Notes: a model not told the origin generated them from the sequence alone. A stretch of 64,000 nt of DNA from Mantamonas sphyraenae (GCA_026936335.1 JAPMXV010000011.1:1-64000); one strand, 5' to 3'; positions 39,220-54,200 are shown, counted from the first letter of the stretch. Numbers and translations are program-made.

Positions 39220-42200
39220 CAGCAGCCGAGATACTGGACATCGCTCTCGCAAACCGCCTTCCAACTACTATGAGCGTCACACGCCCATGTTTTCCGATGG
39301 AGAGTATGCGTACATGATGACGCACCGCACGCTTCCGCGACCCAGCGTGTTGCTGGACCCCGAAGCTGCCCTCTCCGCCGGCGGTGTGCGTGCAGATCCT
39401 CTTTTGGACGGTGTCCTGGGCTCCAACGTCGCACAAGTCACCGTGCACACTGTGGATCCGCGAGAACGGTTCAAACTGGTCGATTCGGTGACCCTCAAGC
39501 GCCCGGCTGCCACACGTTGGTCGCTGCTTCGTTTTGGCCCCACACCGTCGGCTGCCGACGAGGTCAAGGCCCAAAGTGACGACGACAACTCGTCCAACAA
39601 CGATCAATGGTTGAACAAGGGCGGCAAGAGCTTGGGAGGCAGGCGCAAGACACGCAGCAAGCGGGTATCCAGAGGGTATTCGTCTTCTTCCACCATGCCT
39701 CTGTGGTGCCATCAGAACCCCAAGTGTGTGCTGGGCAGTCCTGCAGAACTCCAGTTCCATGGCCCCTTTACCATCGAGTTTTGGTTCAAGGCACATCCCA
39801 AGATGCTGAGCGATGGTATGAACCACTCCCTGGTGTCGTACGGCACGCCTCAGGACACGTTTGGAATCGACCTGTTGGGCAACACCTTCTCCGTGCACGT
39901 GAGCAATCTGTACGACAGCGGCCACAAGGTGTACAAGGCTTCGTCGGTGACCCTGACCAACTGGACCCACCTGGCCCTCGTGGGCGACGAGCAATCGTTC
40001 CACCTCTACCTCAACGGCATCGAGCTGACCCAAGACGACAACCAATCGTCGCAACTTAGCGAGTCGGCGTGTGCCATGCATGCTGTGAAGAACGGCGAGT
40101 GGTACATCGGCTTCTTTCCCAACGTCAACTACTCCTTCTCTTCCTTCTTTGGTCTCATGTGTGACCTGCGTGTGTGGAACATGGCACGCACGCAGGAGCA
40201 ACTTGTGGCCAACTCCACCACTGTGGACGACCACACCGAGGGCCTGCTTGCACGCTGGAAGCTCAACGACGGCATGGGCTGCCTCGTGCGCAACAGCTCC
40301 GGTCGCTTCTACCGCACTGGCTGCACCTCCCAATGCTACTGGGAGGAATCAGAGTGCCCCGTGCTCGACCTCGCACCCACTTCACTGGAGAGCACAAAGA
40401 ACGCAGACCGTGATGCAGTCAACGCCGACGTCGATGGCGAGACATCCGCAGACAGCGAAGCAGGCACTTCGTCATCGGCATCGTCGTCGTCGTCGTCGTA
40501 TGGCGGCTTCGACAACACAAACGAGGGTGGCATGGACGCACTCCAGGATGGAGAGGAGGACGAGGCACACGCATTGGGTCAGAGCGAAGAGGGCGCAGAG
40601 CCGTTCTATTTGCACAATCTGACGTTCAAGCGAGCCACTGTGTTCACCAATGGCGAACACCTTGCTGTGTTGTACCCGAAAAAGGTGTCGCGGCTGCTGT
40701 TTTCTGCACCCGGATGCGTGTTTCAGACGTTCAATCTCCGCACAGGCGTCCTGATCAGCGAAACCATGGCTGTGGCCACCTATGACACCGTCGGCGGCTG
40801 CTACGACGCAAACAACCAACTGCTGCTCTCCCTTTCGCGCGATGGCAAGCTGATGAAGCACCGCATCCGTGCAGGTGCCAAGCGCAAGACTTCAGAATCC
40901 GTCGGCGAATCGTTTCCCACCGAGCAGCAGCTGCGCAAGCAGTATCCCCTGCGCCCGCCAGCCCAGAAGAATGGCAAAGGCAATGGGAGTGACAGTGGCA
41001 GTGGCAGTGGCAGCGAAAGCGGCGGTGGTGGACGTGGCGCAGGCGGCCGTGGACGTGGCGGTGGACGAGGTGGTGGACGCGGCGGCGGACGAGGTGGCGG
41101 ACGAGGTGGCGGACGTGGCGATGGCGGTGGCGGTGGCGGTGGCGGCTGGGGACAGCCGTGGCTCCTCCCCAACGCCAACGACACCAGCGGACGCAAGAAC
41201 ATGACGAGCGACATGGAAGTCAACTCCTTTGTGGACAACGAAGGCGTGGACTTTGAAGCGTTGTACGCCATGGACGGCGACCACGAACCCGAAGAGACGC
41301 CTCGCAACACGGCTGCAGACGTGCCGTGTGACAACATCCTTGTCACAATCCTGTCGCTGCTCAACGAAGAGTGCTCCTTCATTTCGCAGACGCACCTGGA
41401 CACCATGCCCACCTCCAGTCTGACGCGCTCCTTTGTGGTGCAGTTGGACAAGGGCACGTTCCGCACGCTGCTCACCCTGCTCAAGGGACTCGTGGCAGAC
41501 TACTACAGCTCAGACGATGAACGCACGCAGCCCGTGCGCATGTATGCCCTCCTGGTGTGCATGCGCATCCTCCTCGTCAACATTCGCCATGTCACCGCCT
41601 GGAACGTCGACCCGGCCCACTGTGGTTTCGCACAGCAAGGCCAGCAAGGCAAGGCAAAGGGCAAGGGCAAAGGCGAACAAGACGTCACTGAGGCCGACAG
41701 CACCAGCACCAGCAGCACCAGCACCGACGGCGACAGCAAGGGCAAAGGCAAGGCAAAGGCGTTTACAGGAGGCGACAACGAGCAGATGCAGGCCGAGCAA
41801 CAAAACAAGAGCCTGCAGCAGCAATTTATCGGACTTCTGAACCGCCTGCTGTTGGACCTGCCTTCGAGTGGCATGGCCAAATCGCTGGCCGACGAGCTGC
41901 ACACAGTGGTGAGCGAGACGCTGACGCAAGGCATGCCCGTGTTCTTTGTGCGCCCGCAGGACCGTGTGCAACAGCTGTCGGACCTGATGGAGGAGCGTCT
42001 GCGCCTGGGTGCAGATATGAACCCGCTGCGATCCATGCTCCTGGGCCGCTATTTCCGCGGCATGAGCAAGCCACAGAGCATCATCCCCATGGTGCCACCC
42101 CTCATCAACAGGCACATGCTGGACAAAGCCGGCGTGTGGACAGACATGCAAATGTCTCACACCATGCAAAACATCCTTCGTCTGTCCGTCATTGCCACCA

Positions 42201-45200
42201 AGGAGCGCCTGGACAGCGTCGTGCAAGGCATCGTCGCACCCGCTCATGCACAGGGCAACGGCACAGCTGGCGGTTCCGACGGCACAGGTGACGCAAACAA
42301 TACGTTCACCTTTATGCGCTCCTTCCTCATGGGCATCCAGAACACGGTGCTCACCTCGGCCATCGAGAAGCACGACGAGGTTGCCCGTCAGTATGCGCTT
42401 GCGTATGGCGTCCACGTGCTGGAGGTCACAGCAGACCTGGCCCAGTACATTGCCGTCGATTGCGTGTCCCAAATCCAGCGTGCCATCGACCAAGACGCCG
42501 CTTCGGTGCGCATGATCGACGCAAAGAACAGGCTGATCACCGAGTTTCGCTTCGGTACGGGGTCGCTGCTCCTGCCTCTTGTCATCACACTGCTGCGCAG
42601 CACCCAAGCAGACCCTGTGTATTCCAGCCGCCTGCTGCCGCACGCCTCGCGACTCATGCGTGCCATCGACGTGCTGGGCGAGGGCACACCCGAGGTGGTG
42701 GTGGCCGAGACCGAGTTTGTGGAGAGCGCTTCCGAACTGCGTGTGATCGACTCGAGCACAACCATGGAGTCGCCACACCCGATCCCCGTGGGCACGACGA
42801 ACGTCACCATCAGCCTGCCGGGTGCCAACGAGATGGTGCTCGATTTCGACCAGCGCTCGTGGGCCAACATGATGAACACCGGCTGTGCTATCCACCTCAT
42901 GGACAAGAACAAGAAACCCATCCCCGGCATGACCTTCCAGAGTGCACCCACGCGACCCATCCGTGTGCGCAGCCCCGTGGTCATTGTCAGCTACGTCGCA
43001 AACTACCAATCCTCCATGTGGGGCTTCAAGGTCACCGCCAAGGGCATCACCCAAGAGCGACACACGCCCATGCCCTGGATCCTCGACGTCGAAAAGCTGC
43101 TCGCCATGTACATGTCTCTGTGCAACCAGCAGCTTCTGCGTGGCGAGATGCCGAGTGCCACCGCCCAGACAACAGACCAAGACGACCAAGGTGAGGAACA
43201 CACGCCACAGGCTCAGGCAGGCGCTGCCGACTCCAAGGAGAACAACCCGCGCAACGCAGGCGAAGACACAGGCGACGAGGCAGAGAAGAAGGGCGCCGTG
43301 GACCCCGAGGTGGAGAAACAGGTGGATCTGTGGCTGCGTTCCGAGTTGCTGGAGCTGGGTCTCGAAGACAGCGCCCTGGAGGAGCTGAACAGCGACGATC
43401 AGCTCGATTGGCTGCCCAAACACATGAACACCCAGATGACCGACGACACATCGGCAGCCACAACGACTGGCGGCGATGTGGCGGCGAGTGTGGACGCAGG
43501 CAGTGATGCAACGGCCGCCGAGGCCAAGGAGAAGCATGCACGTCACATGGCATTCCTGGACGCGTTCATTGCCAACACGGGAGCCGGAGCCGTGGTTGTG
43601 GAGCGCCTGAGTGGCATCAAGGTGCAGGCGTTCCCTGTGCCCAAGTCCCTTCAGCCCATTGTGCAGGAGTCGGTGAGGTCGGCGTGTGCCGTGATGTTCA
43701 AGCACAACCTGCTTGTGGACGAGGCCATCGAGTTTGCTTCGGTGAATGACGACGTGATCGAACTCACGGGCATCCCCGAGTCACTGGTGCGCACATGGAA
43801 GGTGGCTCACAAGCTGCGCCAGTGGTTGCTGCAGCGCTACCAGCAGATCCGCAGCGAGAGTGCAAAGACCGAGGCAGCACAGGCACGCAAGGCTGCCGCA
43901 GAGCGTGAACGAGACGGAGCGCAGACGACCTCGTCATCGTCGGCGTCCTCTTCCTCTTCCTCCTCCACGGCCGCTGCGTCTGCATCGACAGACTCCGACG
44001 TGGTGGTGGAAAAGACACGCGAGGAGATCTACGAGCAGATGTGCGCGCAGATCAACAAGCAATGCCGCTTCCTGCTGCGCATCATCCCTGTGATTTCTGC
44101 ACGCCGCAACCAGGAGGGTGGCCACGAGACCACAGAAGATGGACTGGACAAGAAGCAATCGTCGGGCGGTGCCATGCAGCGCCATTCGAGCAAGAGTGCT
44201 CTGGAACGCACGAAATCGGGCGAAGGCTTGCAGATGAGCGACAAGAGCAAGCTTGCGCGCAACACCTTCCTCGCGTGGCGCCAGACCAAGGAGATTTCGC
44301 TGCGCGATGCGAGCGATGAGCAACGCTTCCAGATTCTGTGGAAGCTGGTGCTCAATTTCCTGAGCAGCAAAGCAAGCACAGACATGCTGGAGACGTCCAT
44401 TGTGCAGCGACGCCAGCGAGCACGTGTGCGCTCGGTGGGTCTGGAGGCCGTGGAGGCGCTGCTGAGCACGAGCCAGCTGAGCATTGTGCGACGTGACGTG
44501 GTGGCAAGTATCATCAAGTCCCTGAGCGACAACGAGGAGGACATCCTGCGTGGTGTGGTGCCGTCCATCTTGAACGGACTCGAGACGTGCGGTCCCACAC
44601 TCACACGCAAGGTGCAGACCAGCTTTGAGTCGTTGTACGCACGCCTTGTGGAAGTACTGCGTGCGCCGCAGCAGGCCGGCACCAGTTTGCTGCAGGCCGT
44701 GTTGCATTCCTTCAACCTCAAACTGGACAACGACAGCTACAACACACTGGTCTCCCTTGGCATTTTCCCTGCCCTGCATACGTTGTTGATCGAACACGGT
44801 GCAAGCAGCGACGGCGAAGCCAGTGCGGGTGAGCGACCGCGTGTCACGGGCCCTATCAGCGTGCGTGACGCCACCAGCGGCCACCACTCCAGTGCGTGGG
44901 CACTGTTGGATGCACTGACCACCACAAAGCTTGGGTCGCACACACTCGATCAGGGCTCCGTGGCCCTCATCGAACCCGTCTTTGACATCCTTGTGGGCCA
45001 ACTTCTCAAGATGGCTGTGGAGATGGACCGTGCGTGCAAACGCAATGTGTTTGCACACCGCGCCGGCGGCGAGGGTGTGTCGTCGCAGCCCGTGAGTGGC
45101 GGTAAAACCACTGGCGGCAGGTCGTCGTCAGCCTCGACCACGGGTTCCGAGGCACGCCGCGTGGGTCTGATCGCAGCACGACGCACGGGCATGCGCATGA

Positions 45201-48200
45201 ATGTCGCTCGGCCCGCTGCGCGCTCGTACATCCAACAGCAGTCGCTCTCTCTGGGCGGTGGTCCGTTTGAGCAGCAAACGTTGGCGACGACATCGTCGAC
45301 CTCCTCTGCACCCAGCAAGGCGGGTGCGATGGACATGTACGACGACGAGGAGCGGGAACGGTTCAACATGGAGGCCGACGCCCTGGCAGACAGTCTGCAT
45401 GTGAAGGTGTTGAACCTGATGCACAGCACGTGCCGTTGGCCCATTGGCCGCGAGAAGATGCGATCGCCCACAGCTGTGGCCGCTCTTCTCTCCATTGTGC
45501 GCACAGGCACGCCGCGCACACGTCTGGTTGCGCTGCGCATCCTTCGCCAGCTCATGACGGGCAAGTCGGTGATGGCTCTGGACGCCATGGACGAAGCGCT
45601 GCGTCAATCGCAACGTCTGGACGGAGGAGACGGCGAGGCGTCGGGATCGCTGGATGAGGAGTCGGTGAACAAGGGTACAGGCAACGCCGGAGCGGCCACG
45701 GTGGGTTTCTTCCTGTCGGAGGTCGGCAAGAGCCTGACAATTGCCACGTTTGCCAACCTGAACCTGGAGCGACGCACTGGCGAGGACGGGTCGATGTACT
45801 GGTCGCACACACACATGGACGGTGTGCCCATCGACCTCATGCATAGCAAAGAGTGTGTGTTGCCCGCGGGCGAGGTGATCATGTTGTTGCGCAAGCTGCT
45901 GCGTGATTCCAGTGCGTGGCGTGCGCAGATTGTAAACTCGGCAAGCGAGGCGCTGGCGTACGTGCCCACTGTGTGTGACATGCTGGCACAGGACGTGGCC
46001 GAGAGTGGACGCGTGCGTGCCCTCACCGACGAACAGTGGCAGCAGGTGTGGCGATCGCTGGGCTCGCTTACCATCCTGGGTGGGTTTGTGGACCAGGTGC
46101 GCGTGGGCGCACGTGTCAACTCGCCTCTGGATGGCTACGATGCAACCGTTGTGTTGCGTGACGCCGACCAGGAGTCCCTGGTCGTGTTGCGCGACGGCGA
46201 GTCGCAGATCAGCAAGCTGTCCAACATGGACGTCCAGCCGCTGGGCGAGATCCCCTTTGAGCCCCACTACTTTGGGGACAGTTTGCAAACGACGGCTGTG
46301 CAATCGCTGGCGCAGGTGTTGGCCAACCCGCTGCTGCGCGAGAGTTTGGCTGCAGTCGATGCGTCATCGGGCAAGAGTGCCGCTGCGTTGCTTCTGCAAC
46401 ACGTGCATGCACGCGTGGCTCGCTGCCTGCACTCTTTGACTCTTGTGTCGAACAACGCCACGGCCCTTGTGGCCGGCGAGGGTGTCACTGAGCAGCTGCT
46501 GCACGTGGCTGCACAGCGCTGCCCCGTCGATCTCAACACCATGGAGCTGGAGGACTACCTGCAGGTGGCCTTCAACGAGCTGGCATCGCGTGTCAGTGCC
46601 GACCACGCCCTGCGCATCCAGATCCTGCACACGGAGGACGGACTGCGTGCGGAGTTTGAGGGTATGAAGGAGCTCAAGCTGAACTACACGCCCCTGGGCA
46701 CGGATTTCCACGAACAGTCGGGTGCCGCAGACCACGCGCACGGTGATCGCCGACGTGGAGACGACGATGCGGACGACGAGGACGACGACGAGGAACAGCA
46801 TGTGCATGTCAAGGCAGAGGTGAGCTACCTGACCATGAGTGACGCGTGCAGTGAGGCCAACTGCAAGGACAAGATTGTGGTCATCGATGCGTTGGCCAAG
46901 TACAGGCGACGCGTACAGCAAGCTGTACAGCATGGCGCACGCGCCGTCATTCTGGTTCTGCACAACCAAGACGCCAAGATCGAAGGCCTCGAAGGAGATC
47001 CGTTGACCATGTCCGAGGTGCTGGCCAAGATTGAGGAGCAGGAGGGCAACAACGAGGACAACGACGAGGAGCGCGCCGCCTCTGGCGACGAGGCAGAGGA
47101 GGGCGACGACGTGGAAACACAGATGCTTGTGGACGACCAGCAGGAGGAGGCTGTGCACATGCTGGGCACAGAGTTGGACGAAGTTGTGGGATCGGTGGTG
47201 TTGCGCCTGGCCAGCAAGTCGGGCGACAAGCAGGTGGATGACGTGATCAAGGCTCTGGAGGTCGTGTTGTCTGCGGACAAGACGACGCTGGACAGTGTGA
47301 TGGACAGCACACTGGCCATCGCCTCGTTGGTGACATCGGGGGCTTCGGTGGTCTTGGGCGAACATGACACGCAGTTCTTGATGGAAAAGGTCACCATCAT
47401 CAAGGGCATGGCCATGAACATGAGCAATGCGGGCTTGCCCCACGGCATTGTCCTGGGGCCGCTTGCGCCACGGAACGCCAAAGTGATTACACCTGCCGGT
47501 ATGGGCAACGCAGGTGGACTTGGAGGCGCGGGCGCTGTTTTCCTCTCCAAGGGAAGCGGCTCTGCAAAGTCTTCTTCAAAGGCCCGATCTTCAGGCGCCA
47601 CGACCTTCTCCTTGGGCAAGGGTGGTTTTGGTAGCAGGAGCAGCGACTACGATGAAGGCGAGTCTGGGTTCGGCACAGGGAAGTCATCCAGTCGTAAATC
47701 CGGAAGCAAGAGCGGTTCAAAGAAGACGAGCATGGCCGTTGATGCGGAAGATGCAGATGTGTTTGAGTTTGGCGGATTGGAAGAAGAGGGCGGGATGGGT
47801 TTCGGCAGCCGTGGTAACTCGGAACCGCGCGGCAAGACGACGCAGGTTCGCATGGACAACTTCTTTGGGAGCGCCAAGAGTTCAACGGGCGAGTTTGAAG
47901 GCAGTGCCAAGTCAAGTGGTGGGTTTGGGAGCAAGTCTGCTGCCAAGTCAAGCGGTGGGTTTGGGAGCAAGTCTGCTGCCAATTCCACTTCGTTTGGTGG
48001 GAGCACCAAGGGGGGCTTTGGGACAAGCACAAGCTCGAACCGCAGTGAACCCTTTTCATTCGGTGGAGACGGCGGCTCTGCGGCAGGAGGCAACAAACCG
48101 GGTCTCTTTGCTGCGAAACGGTCCGGTTCCAAGGCTGCCGGTGAAGAATCGACACTGTTTGGTGCCGGTGGCACATCCAAGGGCGCAGCACCGGGCTTTG

Positions 48201-51200
48201 GGCTCAAGGGCGCCACCGAATCCGATCTGTCGTCCAAGCCCCGACGAGGTGATGGATCAGGCAAGGGCAAAGGCAAAGGCAAAGGCAAGGGTAGAGGCAA
48301 GGGCAAGGGTCGTCGCGACGAGTACAGCGACGAAAGTGGCAGCGAGGATGAAGACGATCGCAAGTCGTCACGCAAGCCTGACGAGGACGCAGCCGCGATG
48401 AAGGCACTGGCTGCAAAGAAAAAGGCGGCGGCTGCAGGCGGAGATATGCTTGCCGCTGGCGAGGCAGGTATGGAAGGTGGGGATGGTGCACAGGGTGAGG
48501 ACGGTGAGAACGGTGGGCTGCAGGGCTCCTCCGCCGGCTCGTCCACATCCACGTCCACATCCACATCCACGTCCACATCCAGCGCCAGTGCCGGTGGCTC
48601 ATCGGCGTCGTCGACTGCGTCGTCCGGTGCGTTTGCAGACATGGACACGCCACCCGAGGGTCGTCGAGGAGGACGTGCCGGTGGCCGTGATGGAGGCCGC
48701 AACCGCCGAGGCCGTGATGGAGGCCGTGGTGGTGTCCGTGGCAGTGCCAGTGCCAGTGGGCGGGCACGTCACCTGCAGCGATCGAGGTCGCCGCCCGCCA
48801 GTCGAGCGGGCACTGGCAGCATGGACATGCAACAGATGACGAACCAGGTGCGCGCGATGATGGTGGACTACATGGGTCACGACGGCGTACAGCAAGTGCG
48901 TGAGGAGCTGATGATGATGCAAGAGCAAATGGGTCTTGCCGGCAGTGCAGATTACGAGTTCCAAGAGGGTTTGCATGAACTTCTGGCCATGACCATGGGT
49001 GACGACGTGCTGATGCAGATGGGCGTCGGTCCAGAGGTTCTGCTGGAGGCACTGGGCATGGGTCCGCCCAAGAGGACGAGTGTGTCGACGGCAGTGCGCC
49101 AGAAGGCGGAGGACACCACGGAGCTGACTGTGCCCGTGCCTGTGATGCGTGTGGACGCGTCGTTTGGCGAGCACCTTCGCCTGACCATGGGTATCAGCGA
49201 CGAGAACGATCCCATCCGTCTGCTGCGTGTGCAACTCACGCAGGAACTGGTGGAGGAAGGGTACCCCGTGCAGTACGCCGAGATGGCGCTGAACAAGACC
49301 GGCAACGACTTGCAGGAGTCCATTACCTGGCTGGAGATGAACCTGGAGTCGCTCCTGGAAACCGAGGACCTGCTGGCAGACATTGGCCAGGAGGACGCCG
49401 CAGCAAAGGCGGCCCAGGACGACGGCGGCGCAGCCGTGGGCTCCTACCTGGACGCCATGGATGCCACACAGGGCCAGTTTGTGTACAGCTGTTTGGATGC
49501 GTGGGGACACATCAACCACAAGCAGCACCACATGCAAGGGTCCGGCGGTGCTCTGCGTGCACCCAGTTCGTTGTCCGGACGCAAGTGCACAGCCATGCAC
49601 AACCTCAGTACCGTGGCGTTGTTGGAGGAGGTGGCGCGTGTGGAACACGCGCTGTGCATCCACTACGCACGCCGCACGGTGACCAACCTCTTCTCACAGC
49701 TTCCTCTGCAGCAGGCCATTGTGGGCAGTGTCTTTGCACGCGAGCGTCTGCACACAGCCATCCACCTTGCTCTGTCGGTCGATGCATTCCCTGCCGCCGA
49801 GTTGCATCCCAAGGATGCAGCCAATCAGGCCACGCGCTTGCGTGCCAAGCTGGTCGACCGTCTGAGCCGAGCGGACGAGGATGAGGATGCACGTGCGTTG
49901 CAGGACATCATTGTGGGCGATGTGATGACCCTGTTGGACACCACGGGGGCGCCCGAGGCGACAGTGGCAAAGACGGTGGAGGTGGTGGAGTCGGAGCATC
50001 CCATGACCGGCGGCAGCTACAAGCGTGGCGAGGTGCACTTTCCGGGCGCTCGCTCGATTGGCGTGAGCATCGACCCGCGCACACAGACACACCACATGCA
50101 TACTCTGTGTTTCTATGCCGACGAGGCACACACGGAGCTGTTGCGATCGTACAACCTGTCTGGCGGCGGCTCGTCCTACGCACGTTTTGAGCACAACCGA
50201 GACACGTTGTACTGGGTGGTGGATACGACGGCCAACCTGAACCAGAGCTGGGGTTTCCGCTTCATGTGTGAACCCGACCGCACCACGCTGCGTTCGGATG
50301 CGGTGCTGATTGCAGGCAACGCAGAACTGGCCATGCAGATGGTGGAGATCCTCATCCAGTGCCAACGACGCATCATCCCCACCAACATGTTGGTGGCACT
50401 CGTGCACCACCTCGTCGCATGTCGCTCTGTGGAGAGCATCCAACGCCACTGCAGCGTGGCAGCGCGCCTGTTCCGTCGCTGGGAGACGCGCTTCAACAGC
50501 ACCGGCGACACCGATGTGGCCAAGTTGCACATGTTGGTGGACGAGTTGCAGGAGCTGCACAGGTCCATTCGCACCCACCACTTGTGCACTGGAAGAACAG
50601 CAAGTTGCCCGTGGCTCACAGCAAGGCGTTGTTGGAGTTGCTGCTTGCTGCACGCAACGTGTTCCCTGAAGCACAGAGTGGCGACATCATCACCGATGAG
50701 GAGCTGGCCGCCATGGGGTTGGACACAAACGGGTTCCCCTTGGACGAGGACGAGCTTGCGGCCGCACAGGAAGCCGAAGACGAGGCCAAGGCACTTGCAG
50801 AGGCGTCTGCCCAGCAGGAGCAACAACAGAAAGAGCACGAGAACAGGGCGAGGCATATGCGCGTGCGTGAATTCATCGACATGGACGGCTATGATGACGA
50901 GGAGATGGAGGCGATGATGGATATGGAAATGGCAATGATGGAGGCGGAGGAGCAACAGCTGATCGAAGTGACTCCGGAAGGCGAGCTGCTGCCAGTGCCA
51001 TTGAATGCGCCGTTTTCGATGAATGCCCCGTCTGCGACGACAGCCACGACAGTCGACGACGACGACGACGAGCAGCAGCAAGACGGACGGCAAGGGCAAG
51101 GGCAAGGGCAAGGCAAAGCGTGTCAAGGCGAGGGAGCCGATGGAGAGCATCGAGACGCAGTATCCGGCCACAGAGGAGATGGCGGCTGCGTACAAAGAGT

Positions 51201-54200
51201 TCCGCGACGGACAGGCCAAGGTGTCGTTGGTGGACATCACCAACCACCACGTGGAGCCGAATACGACGGTGAATGTGCGTGGAGGCAACGACACCATGTT
51301 TGTGGGCGACGTGAGTGTGAGCGGAGGCACGTGGTACTTTGAGGTGACGCTCATGACACAGCCGAGCTCGTTCACGGTGGGCTTTGTCACGCCCGAGTAC
51401 GAACACAAGATCCAGCCGCAGAACAACGGCGGGTTTGGATTCGGAAGCAGCATGGGCATGAACGGACTCGGCACTGACGGGTCGGGTCAGAGCTGGGGTG
51501 TGTCTGGACCCAGCAACATCCGCTACGTCCACCGCGGTCGCACGCGGTACATGACGGAAGACGGAGGCATGCAAAACAACAGCGGGTTTGGACTCAAGAG
51601 AGGCTTTGGGACCAAGGAGACGGTGTATTGGAGCAGTGGCACCGTGGTGGGTGTGTTGTTGGACGTGGAACGGGGCACCATCAGCACGTACAACAATGGC
51701 ATGCTGATGGCCAACGGTTTCACCGGATTGGCAGGCAGTTCGTTTGTGCCGGCCATCACCTGTTCCAACAGCACCATCTTCTCCATCAACTTTGGCCACA
51801 AGGCGTTTGCTCACCCGCCGGTGGATGAGGTGCAGGGCGTCATGGTGATGCCCTGGCAACACTTCCGCCTGCGTGGCACCCCGTGGTTGGACAAGTATCT
51901 GCGTGCGGCCCAAGTGACCAGCAGCCTGTTCTCCCAGGATCGCGTGAGCACGGACATCATCGACGCAGCACTGCAGCAGGAGTTCACCAAGACGGTCAGC
52001 GCAGACATGCGCTTCGAGACCCTGCGTGTGGAGGGCAACATCAGCGGCAGCAACAGCGGCAGCGGCAGCGCCTTTGGAGGCTCCGGTGGCGGCAGCTTCT
52101 CCTTCAGCAGTGGCGCATTTGGAACCAGTTCGTTTGGCGCCCGACCGTACGATGCGTACGATCAGTGGGGAGGCGGATCTGCCTTTGGCGGCAGCAGTCG
52201 ATTTGGTGCGAGCAGCAGTGGCAGCCTGTTTGGCAGCCGCGGCAGCGGAGGCGCAGGAGGCAGCAGTGGTGTCGATGTGGCGAGTGAGGCAGATGCACTG
52301 GCGAACCGAAACAACCAGACGGCACAGGCGTTGTTGGACAAGAACAACAGCAAGATGATGCGTGTGGAGGGCAAGGTGAATGTGGTGTACAAGCTGCAAG
52401 GATCGCCGGAGCCGTTCTTCCTCAAGAGTCTGCAGGTGCGTCCGGGCAGTCAGATGGGCGGCGATTTCCACGTGATTGCATTTGTGTGCGAGGAGGAACC
52501 CCAACTGGACATGTTTGACTACTGCGACTCGTTCACAGGCGAACAGTACCTGCGCTACGTGCAACGCAAGCAGGCACGCGGGTCGTCGTGGCGAGACCAG
52601 GATCCGGTGGCATTCCTCACCGTCACCGAAGACGGCGTCAGCAGCAACGAAGTCAGCGTGTTGCGACGAGGCAGCTACGTCGTCCTCAAGATGTTGACTG
52701 CGTCCGGCACAGGCGCAGCGTCGTCCTCGTCGTCGTCGTCTGCGCTGTCCATCGGCAAGTCGACCGCGGCAAAGTCGAAAACCAGTTTGTTCGGCAACAC
52801 CAGCGGCTTTGGCAGCGGTGTGAGCTCCAGTACCTTTAGTGTGGAGCACATCCGACTGGAGTGTGTGCACGGCAAGCACCCGTTGGGAGTGTACTTGGGC
52901 ACGGAAGAGTGGGAGACGCAGACGCAGAAGGCGTGCCAGCAGTTGCGCGAGGCCGCATTGGTGGGCATGGGTGGAGGACAGCAGGAAGGTGGGTCGCAGT
53001 GGACCCAGGCCATGGACGAGGATTTGGTGGGTTTGATCCAGGAGATGAGTGGACGATACACCCTGGACGCATTGACCATGGACAGTGTGATGTTGAACCC
53101 GGGCAAGGGTGACATGATGCGATACAAGGCACTGGAAGGAGTGCCCCTGGACCACATGCGCTCTCGCTTCAGTGTCATCAAGTACCTGAACACTTTGGTG
53201 ACCCCCCTGTTGTACTACGTGGACGTCTCCATGTATGCCCAGACGGATTGGGATGCCACCTCACAGCGCCGCAGCACATCCACGACGTCCTCTCGTCCTC
53301 TTCCTCCACCTCCACCTCCTCGGAGGACACAGAGGCCGTGGTGTTGGGTGACAGCGAGGTGGACGAAATGGGCGTGGATCGCGAGTCGTTGTCGCACATC
53401 ATTCACCAACTCAAGGGCTTGTTCTTCATGGAAACCAAGCAGGCGGTGTTTGAATCCATGCTGACTGCAGACGGCACGGCCTCGGCCAACACCAGCTCGC
53501 GTGACAAGCTGCGTGTGTCGATCAACCGCATCAGCGCAGCCAAGAGCAAGGAGGACCGCGGAGAGAACAGCCGCGATCCGGACGGTCTCAAGAGCATTTT
53601 CGGGCAGTTGTACAACGCACTGAAGGACACGCGCTACGAACAGCTGCGTGGAGGCAAGAGTGCACAGTTGTGGAGTGCAGACTTTGCAGGGGAAGGATCC
53701 ATCGACGTGGGTGGTCCCTACCGCGAATCGCTGACCATGGCCTGTGGTGATCTGATGAGTGACGCCACGCCCCTGTTTACGCTGTGTCCCAATGGCGTCA
53801 ATGGCGTGGGTCTGAACCGCGAGAAGTACATCGTGAACCCTGCCTGCTCGGGCACCCAACACTTTGCCATGTACGAGTTTGTGGGTGTGTTGATTGGCAT
53901 TGGCCTGCGTACCAAGTTTACCATGCCCCTGGATCTGCCCTCGCTGCTGTGGAAGCAGCTGTTGGGCGAGGTGCCCGATCTGGCCGACCTGGAGGCTGTG
54001 GACAAGCTGTGTGTGCAGGCAATGGACGAGATGCGCAAGGCCGAGGAGGAGAAGTTCCCGTACCTGTTTGAAGAGACGTTTGTGACGCAGCTGAGCAACG
54101 GCACAGAGGTGGAACTGAAGGAAGGCGGCCGAGACATGGCCGTCACCTACGACAACCGTTTGGAGTACATCGACCTTGTGCTTGCCGTGCGCATGCGCGA

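Noticed and set aside
41510-43705. 731-residue minus-strand open frame inside the HECT gene, and similar ones at 50873-53155, 53215-54552 and 38903-40333
   Set aside because: Compositionally biased, no domain motifs, and lying antisense to conserved LamG, SPRY and HECT coding sequence.
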